Source: Mantamonas sphyraenae (Eukaryota > CRuMs > Mantamonadidae). Taken from it: DNA of 64,000 bases. This document shows, one piece after another, positions 12,331 through 21,914 of the stretch. The stretch spans positions 62,001 through 126,000 of the forward strand of contig JAPMXV010000075.1 of NCBI GenBank assembly GCA_026936335.1. The letters are read 5' to 3'. Under the pieces are notes generated by a model, which saw only the letters and a list, made by a program, of their open reading frames with translations, was not told the origin of the DNA and did no database searches. Each line of letters starts with the position of its first letter. Positions within the stretch are counted from its first letter, which is position 1. The position numbers and the translations under genes were made by a program.

Positions 12331-14599
12331 TCAATCGGCCGCCGTCGCATCGCGCATCACTCGCCGAAAGCGAGCCGATAACGACGAGCGAGCTCGCTGT
12401 GATTCGCTCCATGTCTCACCAGCCGGTTTTGCCTCCAGATCCATGTCCCCCAAGTCTTCCCACCCGTCCTTGCTGTCGTTCCGCTGCACCGCGGGTGGGG
12501 GTGATTTGGTAGGGCTGCTTCTGCTGCTGCCACTCTGGTTCTTGTCGTCAACACTCTCCTCTGTTTCCTCTGCGACTGCTATAAGCTCACTTGTTGTGTC
12601 TGTGGATGATGTGATTGAGTTGTTGCTGCTGCTGCTGCTCGGTGGTGGTGATCCTTCCCCTTCCCCTTCCTCCACCTCCTCCTCCTTCTCCTCCTTCTCC
12701 TTCTCGCCATCACCGTTTGCTGTGGATGTTTCCGTGCTGGACACGCTGGACAGTGCCAGATCCAACACATCCACTTCGCTTTTGCTGCGCACGGCAAGCT
12801 TGGGTGGTGTGTCTTCGCTTGCCGCACGTCTCTTTGGCTGCAGCTCTGTGAATGACCTGCTGGGCATCCGTGCAGACTGCGACTCCCCGTTGCGTCGCCA
12901 CGCATCCTCGTCACGCGCAATCATTCCCCGCTCCTTGTTCAAAATCACAAAGTGACCACTGCGCGGAATCATTGCAATCGATGTCATGTCCGAATCGGAC
13001 CGTTCGCGAGGCGTCTCGCCCCCATCCTTGTCACCTTCCTCCCCTTTCTTCTCCCCTTCTTCCTTCTCCCCGTCCTTTGTTCCCTCACCGCCGCTGGTGG
13101 TGAGCCCTTCTCCTTCTTCTTCTTCTTCTTCTTCTTCTTCTTCCTCCTGTGTGTTTGCTTTGTCCAAACAAGGTGCATCTGTGCCTCCTGCCACCTCCTC
13201 TGCGTGTGTGGCATTGTCCTTGCGCACCGGTTGGCCTTTCACCTCATCCTCCTCCTCCTGCTCCCCCTCCTCTTCCTCCCCTTCTTCCTCCTCGGTGGTG
13301 CTGCCCTGAGAACGAGACGTGTTCATCTGCAACAGAACACCCTCGTCGACAACGGTGCTGCTCCCTGCCCAGGTACGTGGCGCCCCACCGACAAGCACCC
13401 CATCCGCCACCGATGTGGTCGATGTCACGCCCACGTCGATGTCGTCGCGGCTCTTGCGGTTGCGAAGCTTGCCCACTGCATCCTTGAATTTGATGAACCC
13501 CTGCTTGGGGCCACGCATGGGCTTGTTTGTGGCAGGGGTGGTGGTGGTGGTGGTGGTGGTGGTGGTGCCGTCGTCACCACCACCACCGTGCAACAGATCC
13601 TCACTGCTGCTCCCCAGCAACACTGCGTCGCTATCTTCGCTGTCGGTGGCATTCATGATGATGGGCTCCTCGCTCACCGCACGCCGTTTCTTGCGAAACA
13701 CGCGTGGCAGCATGCTTCCACTCGTGCTGTTGCGCGTCGACGAGCCAGCGCCTGCCTCTTCCGGGTTTTCTTCCTCCTCTGCTTCCTGCTCGTCTTCCAC
13801 AGTCTCGTTCTCCACGCCAACGTCCTCATCCTCGTCGTCCTCGTCCTCAATCTCGTTTTCTGTCATCTGTGTCGTTGCAGCCTCTGTGTGTGTGCTGAGC
13901 TCCTCGTTCAGAGCGGCGTCGAGCGAGGCCTTTCGCTTGACCCACGCGCGGCGGCCCAGCACGGCGCACACAAGCGTCTGCACCACACATAGGGGCGTGC
14001 GAAGAAAGACTGCGACTAGAGAAAGGCGCAGGGAAAAGAGAAGGGAGAGGAGCGAGTGCAACTGGAAGGGTAGGACGCAGAGAAAGTGGGCCAGACTCAA
14101 GCCCAGCAACGTGTCGCCGACACTCTTTGCCACCGGCTCTTCTTCCGACGCACGCACCAGCAGATAGGCCATCCCCGCACTCAGGATACACATCGACCAT
14201 GCGGGGTCAAACACTGTGGTGTGTGTGGACCACCACACACAATTGGACCCATGTCAGCAGCCACGACTCGATCCACAAAGCTGAACCCCTTGCTCCACAC
14301 CCCAGCCGAGCACTCACCGGCAAATTCTTGTGCAGCCTCATCCCCAATGCGTGCCAGGTTGACCGGGTCGTGAAACACCATGATTGCCTGCAATGCAAAG
14401 GCCATGGCGGCTGTGTGGAATGCCCCCTGCTCGCTTTGCAGCCATTCGGCAGAGGTCCACCGCTCCGCGATGGCCTGCAAGGTCCACAGGAAAGAGAAAG
14501 TGAAGCACAAGTTCAGGGGCACAACAGCAGTGTCAGTACAAACCGTGTTGGGGACAAGACGAGGGAGAGAGGCACCCACGGGCACCCACGCACAGTCAT
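12331..14599 (-). CDS. Multi-pass membrane protein with long acidic, low-complexity C-terminal tail (unrecognised)
   Basis: Exons 14594-14599 (ATG ACT only), 14318-14474 and 12331-14213 give 681 residues in frame. Both introns carry CTGACA motifs near the acceptor. The first ~190 residues hold three to five hydrophobic segments, including MAFALQAIMVFHDP, MCILSAGMAYLLV and a Leu-rich hairpin near genomic 14000-14080. The remaining ~490 residues are predicted cytosolic or disordered: Glu/Asp/Ser-rich, with poly-Thr and a poly-Glu run encoded by a TTC-repeat on the + strand at about 13106-13147. I do not recognise the membrane domain. The six-base first exon is inferred from phase and is the least secure part of the model. 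Confidence 0.6.
13106..13147. repeat. TTC trinucleotide repeat (coding, poly-Glu on the - strand)
   Basis: A run of TTC with few interruptions lies inside the acidic-tail membrane-protein gene and encodes glutamate on the minus strand. Such runs are slippage-prone. The copy number in the protein tail may vary between strains, which is an inference. Confidence 0.75.
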
Positions 14600-14643
14600 G
14601 GCCAAGGGAAAAGCAAAGAGGTTTTGGTTCGGCAAACGCAAGG
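14600..14643. promoter_or_regulatory. 44-base gap between divergent start codons
   Basis: The ATG at 14599 (minus strand) and the ATG at 14644 (plus strand) leave only 44 bases between them. If both starts are right, transcription of each gene begins inside the other gene's transcribed region. The start of the minus-strand gene depends on a six-base exon, so the gap could be wider. Confidence 0.3.
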
Positions 14644-17600
14644 ATGAGTTCGCCCGCGTCTTCGATTTCTTCGTCGGCGTTGTACGAAGCGCGTGCGGAA
14701 CACAGCGTCAACACACGTCACGTGGTGGCTGGGGGACGGTGGAGTGTGCCGGACGATGCCGGGTGGACCGAGACGCGGCACTGGGACGAGGAGTGGCAGA
14801 GGCTTCAAGACATGGACGACAGTTCCGAGACAATCCACACACTGAAACGCCAGCTGATGATGGTGCTAAGTCAAGAGTTTGCGGAGCATGTGGTGCCTGT
14901 GGTGCGCACCCTTGTGGACGAACGCTGGCTGCCGTACTCGGCCAAGTCGATTCCCCCTCTGCGGGTCAACGCAGAACGGCCGGACGTCGACGCGTTCCAC
15001 GAGTCAGTGCTGGCCTCTGTGTCGTCGCAGCCCCTCTCAGAGTTTCAATTGCAGGTGCACAACGACGCCACAGCAGAAGGCAGTGGCGACGCAGGCCACG
15101 GCACCCCGAAGCAGTCGTCAGGAACCTGGGGTGAGCGAGATGATTCGAGCAAACGCTCATCCGGCTCCTCCCTGCCTCCTGTGATGGACCTGACGCCCGA
15201 GGAACTGGGCCATGGGCGCAGAGATAGCACAGGCAGGGGCTCCGACACGTCAGTGCCATCCATGCGGTCGTTCAGGGTGGACGGAAATGCGGGCGGTGGG
15301 AATGACGGCGTCGACGGAGGTACGCATTCGTCGAGTGGCTCTCAGCAGCCGCAACTGGACCACATGTATCTGATGCCCAGCGTGGCGGCCAATGTGGCGA
15401 TGAACAATGGCACAGACGGCGACGAAATCTACTTTCACCAAGGAGTGTTCTTCCGCTTTGCCACGGTGACCAGGGCCAACGAGCGTGTGTTTAACAACCT
15501 GTACGTGGCACACAAGTACGCAGCACACGAGTTGCGTGCCACAGGGTCCGTGGCTGCGTTGCAGGACCACAGTCTGCATGTGCCGCTGCTGGCTGTGTTG
15601 GACTACAAGGGCGAACGTGTGGTGGCCAGTGCCCACATGGATGCACTGGGCGACGCAACAGTGCTGTACGGCTCGCACGACGCGGGCGAGCTGATCCACA
15701 ACGAGAGCACGGCGCTGAGCGAGGTGATGACCAAGGTGGCGAGCAAGTTGCACCTTGCGCCACACCGTGTGCCCATGCACGTGGACGCAGGATACGCGAC
15801 GTCGGATGATAGCGACATGGAGTCGCCCGAGAGTGAGCTGCATGGTGGCGAACAGGAGCAGCAGGACGGCAGGCGCAGGTCGTTCAGCCAGCGGATACGG
15901 AGGAAGCTGAAGCGACGCAAGTCGCAGGAGGGGGTGGATCAGGGCGACGAGATGGTGCTGTTGGGTGTGGAGGAGGAAGAAGAACGGTACGGGACGTGTG
16001 TGACGCTGCATGGACCCGCAGACATGGAGGGGTACGAAGGGCAGGAAAACCGTCTGTACGCCATCCACTTGGCTCGGTTGCTGCCTCCACACTCGCCGTC
16101 ACGCGTCGTGCACGCGTTGTACATACCGGCTGTGGACGATGCACCCGTAGCCGTGGTCAGTTTGGGCATTGACGAGTGGTTTGGGACGGTGTCGCAGATG
16201 TTGAACGGGGAAGATGCTCCCACGGTGCGTTTGCCCCTACCGAACGGCGCCTACATGTTTTCGTCATCATTGTCGGCGACAGCGCAGACAAAGAGTGACG
16301 AGTGGGGCGACGGAGACTCGGGAGGCACGCCCAGCATTGTGGTCCATTCGGCAGAGGGAGAACGACGACAGGTAAACACGCAGCAGGGACACAAAAAGGA
16401 GTCTGCAAACAAGCGCGCGACGGCACTTGCGCACCAGCACGTGTACGGCGACGCTGTGGCGGTGGTGTGGCCACGCACGCAGCTGTTGACACACCAGTTT
16501 CGGCCCGAGTTTCTGCGCGCGTACGAAGGCGAGGCAGTGAGCTCGGACTCGTACAGCCGATTTGGGATGGTTAACCACAGGCGGTGCAACGCAGCAAGTG
16601 GGGCTGCGTACGAGCACTTGCTCAAGACTGTGATCCCAGCGTGTGCACACCTGCTGGACAGCAAGTCACAGGAGCTGGGCCGTAGCAAGGAAGTGTGCGC
16701 ACACATGCACCGCATGGGGATCAATCTGCGCTTTTTGGGACACGTGAGGCGCCACTGTACAAAGGCACGCGTGCGTTCGCTCATCCTGTGTGAAATGGTG
16801 GGGCGGTGCGTGAAAACGCAGCTGCGGTTTGTGTTTCGGCAGCTGAACAGGGTGGGAGAAACACGCACCGAGGCATACAGCGAGCCCGTGTTGCATGCGT
16901 TCAACCAGGTGTTGGGCATGTCGACGTCAAGCGCGTTCTACTGGCGCTGCGTGGCGACGCTGCAGCTGCGCCTCAAAGTACGGGGTGGATGCGTTGCGGC
17001 AGGAGGAGAGCTTGCCAGACTACGATCTGCGACAGCATTTGCTACGTTCACAGCTCATGGAGTCGTTGGTGCACTGCACAGGCATTGGCATTGCGTGCGA
17101 AACGCAACGGAAGCTGGTGAGTGACGTGGAGAACTGGAACACGCCGACACCGATCTCGACCGTGGACTTGGAGTTGGGTTGGTTGTCGAAGCATGTGCAG
17201 GCGCGTGGCGTGGTGTTTGTGGAGGAGGAGTGGCGAGAAATGGAGGAACGGGAGCACGCGTACATGCTGGACCGGATCCGAAACTACGTGTCGCCTTGGG
17301 CCAAGGTGGACGATGTCCTGGCGGGGACAAAGGGGGATGGAAAGAGCGCACGGGCACGGCAACGCAAGGGAGGATTCGGCCGGATGGACTCGTTCATGAG
17401 CACAGGGAGTGCGGCGAGCAGCAGCAGCAGCGGTGGTGGCGGAGGCGGAGGGGACGAGGACGAGGAAACGGCGGAGGAGGCAGCGCGTGCGGCGCTGTCG
17501 GAGGATGTGTTTTATGCAGCGGCTCGAGGACTGTTGTACCACAGGGAGAGCGAGCAGGTGGGTGCGAGTCCGCTGCACGAGGTGCTGATGGAGCATAGGG

Positions 17601-17926
17601 TGGCCGTCGAACGGGAGCGCAAGCACAAGCAGTTTGACTCGTTGGTGATTGGAGAGGAAGAGGCACACGGATTGGGAGGGGCGCACGGAAGCAACGAAGA
17701 CGCGGCTGCGTCGCTGGAAGTGCCCGGACGCAGGAGCTCCGACAGCCACCGCAGCGATCGGGATTGGGACTTTGTGGACCACATGGAGTTGAACGAAGTA
17801 TCGGATGATGAGCTCAAGGCGGCACAGACAGGCGAAAGCCCGCTCGGTGAGGACAATCCGTTTATGATGGTGTCGTCATTCTTTAAGCGGACCAAGAGCA
17901 AGCTGAAGAGTGATCTGTTCAAGTGA
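14644..17926 (+). CDS. CLU-like protein (clustered-mitochondria domain) with an apparent +1 frame change near 16978
   Basis: The protein resembles the CLU/CLUH/Clueless family, which influences mitochondrial distribution and binds mRNAs for mitochondrial proteins. Visible family features are the WDEEWQRL segment near residue 45, the Clu core (VLDYKGERVVASAHM and later LHGPADMEGYEGQENRLYAIHLARLLPP), then HQFRPEFLRAYEGE and HRMGINLRFLGHVRRH. No TPR array follows; the C-terminal third is acidic and Ser/Gly-rich. The frame starting at 14644 is conserved up to ...LQLRLK at about 16977. The homologous continuation KYGVDALRQEE is in the next frame, which stays open to the stop at 17926. No intron with a branch motif fits between them. 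Total length is about 1,094 residues if one base is skipped. Confidence 0.75.
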
Positions 17927-17933
17927 GTTCGGG

Positions 17934-19472
17934 TGCGCGCGTTGGGGCAGGAGAAGAAGATTCGGCAAGGATGAGCACGCTGGGATCGGCCAATGAAGAA
18001 GCCATGCGACTGTTTCGCATCTACCGGACGACCACCCAGATGCTGGTTGACCGTGGGTACTCAGTGACCAAGGACGACAAGAGCATGGACTTTGACAAGT
18101 TTACAGAGACGTTTGGCGAGTCACCGTCGTAGGTTGCACGCGAGAGAGGGTTGAATGGAGGGGTGGATGGGTGGAGGGGTGGAAAGGGGGGTGGGTGGGT
18201 GGAGAGAGAGAGGGAGAGGCGGGAGCAGGAGAGAGGAGCGGACGCTCACACGCTCCCACACGCGCACACACGTACAGGCGAGACGCAATGGTGCGGTTCA
18301 ACACGCGCAGGGACGATCTGAGTGAAAAGATCTTTGTGTTTTACTGCGAAAGCCTGAAAGTGCGCGTGAGCGACGTGAAAGGGTGGGTTTTGTGTGAGGA
18401 GGCAAGGCGGGAGGAAGTGGTGCTCGAGAGGCTGACACACAAAAGGGGAATGGGGGGCCAACCACACACACACACATGCACCGATGGGAATGGATGGTGG
18501 GGAGGACAGGTATTGGGAGAGGATGAAGGATGCAGGGGTGACGAGGGCGGTGCTTGTGTACAGGAGCGGCATCACGTCGATGGCCAAGCAGGGGATTCAG
18601 CGTTTGGCGCCGGATTTCCACATTGAGATCTTTCAGGAGAGCGAACTGCTGGTGAACATTACAGAGCATGTGCTTGTGCCGAAGCATGTGGTGCTGGACA
18701 ACGACACAAAGGCGTTGCTGCTGAAGAAGTACAAGATCAAGCAGACTCAGCTGCCGCGCATTCAGAACACGGACCCTGTGGCGCGGTACTTTGGGGTGAG
18801 TGTGGAGAGAGATGTGGCGAGGGAAGGAGAGAGGAGGAGGCAGAGAGGCATGGGAAGTGGGGTTGGATGGGGTGAGGGAATGGTGGACAGGGAAGGAAGG
18901 GAAGGAGAAAGGGGGAGAGCTGAAGAGTGGTTTGGGGGGTGTGGGGGAAAGAACATGTATGGCTGACACAGTGTGGGTGTATGGGGCCATTGTGTGTGTA
19001 TGTGGGAACGTATGCTGGTTGACTGTGCTTGTGTGTGTGTGTGCACGACAGCTGCGACCTGGACAGGTGGTCAAGATCATCCGACCGAGCGAGACGGCAG
19101 GGCGGTATGTGACGTACCGATTTGTGTGTCCGTCGCGTGCGTAAGGAGAGCCACAGAGGGGAAGAATGGAGACGAACGAGAGAGAGCGTGTGGTGTGGTA
19201 GGGTGGTGGGAGTGGGAGTGGAGGAATGGAAACTGCAGGACGGCAGAACGCACCTGCTTCAGCACCAACAACCAAACCCACCAAATCACAATCGATGTTT
19301 GGGCGTGTGAGCAAGGGTAGCTCGAGGAGCGGAGCAGTGATTACGCGTGCGCTGAATGGGACGCTGGGCCAAAACAGCCGCCACGCAAGCAGCAGCAGCA
19401 GCGTGTCGGGTGTGCCAGAGCCGCCGATTGCAACGTACGATCCCGCGGTCGACTCCAGGGGAGCACAGGAGC
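17934..19472. repeat. Inverted duplication, block A, left copy
   Basis: This segment is repeated in reverse orientation at 35654-37184. It contains all of RPB5 including introns and intergenic sequence, plus the first exon of the small membrane-protein gene. Matching starts abruptly at the shared TGCGCGCGTTGGGG and ends at the shared CAGGAGC. Introns differ mainly by small indels in CA runs and a few substitutions, so the duplication is recent or has been homogenised. Confidence 0.92.
17971..19144 (+). CDS. POLR2E: RNA polymerase I/II/III common subunit RPB5 (left copy)
   Basis: Exons 17971-18128, 18278-18382, 18510-18795 and 19052-19144 encode 213 residues, the normal RPB5 length. The N-terminal jaw domain reads LFRIYRTTTQMLVDRGYSV. 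The C-terminal assembly domain includes NITEHVLVPKHVV, LPRIQNTDPVARYFG and the invariant RPGQVVKIIRPSETAGRY. RPB5 is shared by all three nuclear RNA polymerases. The ATG at 17971 is the first in frame and fits the family. A second gene with an identical predicted protein lies at 35983-37147 in the opposite arm of the inverted duplication. Confidence 0.96.
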
Positions 19473-19909
19473 TTGGCGTACGTGTGGCGTGGCTGTGAGG
19501 AGGGGGGATGTGAGAATGTGTGTGCAGCCCGTCGGTGCGCAGGAGACTTGGAGCCCCGTGGAGCCGTCACGGCCCCTCAGAGGGTCGGCCGGCCCACGGC
19601 AGCGCGCTCGGCAAAATTCCGCGGGCGGGCTGTGCAGGAACACAAAGACACGGGGGAGGGATAGGATGGCATGGAACTGACAGGAGGACATGTCACACAC
19701 ACACACAGCTGCACGAGGAAGTCGAGGTGCTGGGCATTTGGGGTCTGGACAAGGACAACACCATCAAGGCGGGCGAATCGCTCGTCACTCTCGTGGGTGC
19801 ACTTGCATTCATGGGCTTTGCCGCCGCTATGGTCAAACCGGCCAAGAAGCCGACAGCTGACCGCGTCCTGCCGTACAACAATGCAGCCAAAGCACTGGGC
19901 AAGGAATGA
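19295..19909 (+). CDS. Small, probably mitochondrial single-span membrane protein (unrecognised)
   Basis: Exons 19295-19477 and 19709-19909 give 127 residues. The N-terminus, MFGRVSKGSSRSGAV, is basic and hydroxylated like a mitochondrial presequence. The C-terminal half has one hydrophobic segment (SLVTLVGALAFMGFAAAMV) followed by a basic tail ending NAAKALGKE. The size and layout resemble accessory subunits of inner-membrane respiratory complexes, but I cannot assign one. An in-frame upstream ATG at 19226 would lose the presequence-like start, so 19295 is preferred. The second exon is absent from the right-arm copy, so this is the only intact version. Confidence 0.65.
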
Positions 19910-19950
19910 AACAACTGGCATTCACTCTTTGGCACTCGCACATGGCCTCT

Positions 19951-21582
19951 TTAGGCCAGGAACTGACCCAGGGCAGCCTGGATGGTCTTGTGAGCCGATT
20001 GCAGGGCGGTGGAATCCGTAGAGGCCGGGTAGTACATGTTGGAGCAGTGAGCACCCTGAGGGATGATCACCAGCTGCAGGTTCTTGTTGGCAGGCGGTGT
20101 GGTGATGCTCAAGGCATGCCACGGGTCGATGAGTCCGTTCACCATCACCGTGTTGCTGCTGCCCAGCATCTTGCCTCCGTAGTAGTCGTTGGTAAAGTCC
20201 ACGTGCGGCATGCGGAAGGCGTCGCCATACACATCTGCACACATCTGGTTCCAATACTCAATGGGGAACTGGTCGCCAAAGGGCTGGCTGGAAGAGTCGG
20301 CGTCGCTGGATTGGAAGAAGCCAAACTCGCGGCAGGATTGCCAGATCCACAGACGCATGGCTGTGGCTCCCGGGTTGGCCGTCGACGTGTTCTTCAACTG
20401 GTTCACCTGCGATGCATACGACACATCCAAGCAAGGCTGGCCCTGCAGCAGCAACTCGTTCACTGCAGCCAGCTGGGCAACTGCATCGTCACCTGCACCC
20501 ATGATGTCGCACAGGGCGGAGATGGTGATGTTGGACGAAGGGATGTCCCGGTTGTACTGCACCACACCCATGAACAGACCGGCAATGGCCGACATGAACG
20601 TGGCACGCGATGCACTGTCGTCCTTGAGGGCATCACACGTCTTGAACTGGTTCTGCAGCTGAGTGCGCCCTGCATCCGTGCCATACAGGCTCGTGATCTG
20701 GTTCACACCCATGGCAATCTTGGGCACACATGATTGTCCACCCATTGTCGTCAGCGATGCCTGCACCACCTGCAGGTACGCACTAAAGTCGTTGACGGCT
20801 TGCACCGGAGCAGACGACGAAATAGCACCCACCACCTTGTGCGGGTACTTGAGACGGTACCACGCAGACAGTGCTCCCGGGTAGCTTCCACCAAAGCACA
20901 CCCACTTGTTCGCATCCGTCATCCCATACTTGCTCTGCAGGAACGATTGCAGCGTATCCAGATCAGCCAACGCCTGCTGGCTGCTCAGGAAGCGCAGGTT
21001 GGGTGTGTCCACTCCACTGGCAGGGAACGATTCACCGTAGAAACGATGCTCAATGTCCACCAGCAGGGCGTTGTACTGCTTGGCGTAGTAGGCAATGGCG
21101 CCAACCTGCAGGAAGGCACCGTTCTCAGGGCCCTCGCCTCCGATCATGAGGAACACAGGGCCGTTCTCCTTGTCCCAGTACTGGTCATTGACATAGTACT
21201 TCTGCTGGAACGTGGCGTTGTTCTCGCTGTCGTAGTGGTCCAGCGTCTGCGTAAAGAACTGCTTCGGCAGGTCGTCTTTGCGTGGACACCCGTCAGTTTC
21301 CGGGCCCCTGCACGCTCTGCACCCCTCTCCACGCCCTCCTCCTCCCACTTACCCAGTCCCTCTGTCTTCAGAGAGCTCACCATCATGTCTGTGTGCGTTT
21401 ATCCGACTGTGTCAGAGCCTGGGTGCCGCGAGAGCCGTTTGCAAGTGGGCATCATCTTCCTCTCTCTCTCCCGTTCCTCCCCCCCACGCTGAACACTCAC
21501 CGTAATGCGTGCGGGGAAACGGCAGTGCAAGCGCAGCCTGGACACACACGAGTGCAATGAGCACACTCACAGCAATCTTCAT
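19951..21582 (-). CDS. Secreted S28-family serine carboxypeptidase (left copy)
   Basis: Exons 21501-21582 and 19951-21275 encode 468 residues. A signal peptide occupies about residues 1-19 (Met-Lys-Ile start, hydrophobic core, cleavage near ALA-LPF). The mature protein shows the S28 hallmarks: QTLDHYD, GPVFLMIGGEGP, the nucleophile motif GGSYPGALSAW (Ser158), GLIDPWHAL with the catalytic Asp and GAHCSN with the catalytic His. S28 enzymes (Pro-X carboxypeptidase, DPP7, PRSS16) act after proline, in lysosomes or secreted. The intron (21276-21500) contains a CTGAC motif. A mirror copy lies at 32567-34204. The two proteins are identical over long stretches but differ in three tight clusters. Confidence 0.93.
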
Positions 21583-21708
21583 TGGTGTGGGTGAAAATGT
21601 GTTTGTCTTGGACGCCGGTGAGCACCCGTTCACAATCACATCTCCAATGGTGACCCATTGACCAGCAACGAGGGGGACGCCCCCCAGAAACCGACCGTTC
21701 ACCAACGA
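19954..21708. repeat. Inverted duplication, block B, left copy
   Basis: This block covers the S28 peptidase gene, its promoter and 5' flank, and is repeated inverted at about 32442-34201. The end near 19954 is gradual because the last codons of the two peptidase genes have diverged. The end at 21708 is sharp. Beyond the peptidase start it includes a remnant of the coiled-coil gene's last coding exon. Confidence 0.88.
21633..21708 (-). pseudogene. Remnant of the 3' coding end of the coiled-coil gene
   Basis: On the minus strand this stretch matches the last ~24 codons of the coiled-coil gene at 32442-32513, but has an extra base in a G run and substitutions that break the frame. No upstream exons of that gene are present here. 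It is best explained as carried along when block B was copied. Confidence 0.7.
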
Positions 21709-21914
21709 TGAAACCGTTGAGCCAAGAACGCGTTCCACACTTTCATTGTTCAGTTACAGGCTGTTCGGTTCAAATTGAAACTTTGTGTGAGGCAGCGCAA
21801 AGGGTTTGGTCTCGGTGACGGAAAAGGAAAACTTACATCATTACAACCCTGTGCTAGGTGGTATACACCCAATGTTTGGTTGGTTGGTTGGTTGACGGTT
21901 CTGGTGCCCCGTCC
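21709..21914 (-). other. 3' flank of the Fanzor gene; place to look for a guide (omega) RNA
   Basis: These 206 bases follow the Fanzor stop codon (minus strand) and reach the edge of the inverted repeat. TnpB and Fanzor guide RNAs usually start in or just after the 3' end of the gene and run to the element end, so this is where one would be expected. I see a TTGG-repeat (TTGGTTGGTTGGTTG) and a short ACGCGT-centred palindrome near 21727, but no clear structure by eye. The role is inference. Confidence 0.3.
21728..21740 (+). repeat. Candidate left terminal inverted repeat of a Fanzor element (weak)
   Basis: The sequence ACGCGTTCCACAC reads inward toward the Fanzor gene. An imperfect partner, ACGCGTCCTTCACAC, reads inward from 27665 on the other side. 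No target-site duplication is evident. It could be chance. Confidence 0.25.

Noticed and set aside
13106-13147. TTC run as a telomere-like or regulatory repeat
   Set aside because: It lies in frame within a long acidic coding region and simply encodes poly-glutamate.
19226-19294. Upstream ATG at 19226 as the start of the small membrane-protein gene
   Set aside because: It adds a Pro/Thr/Lys stretch before what looks like a mitochondrial presequence, and in the right-arm copy the corresponding sequence has changed.
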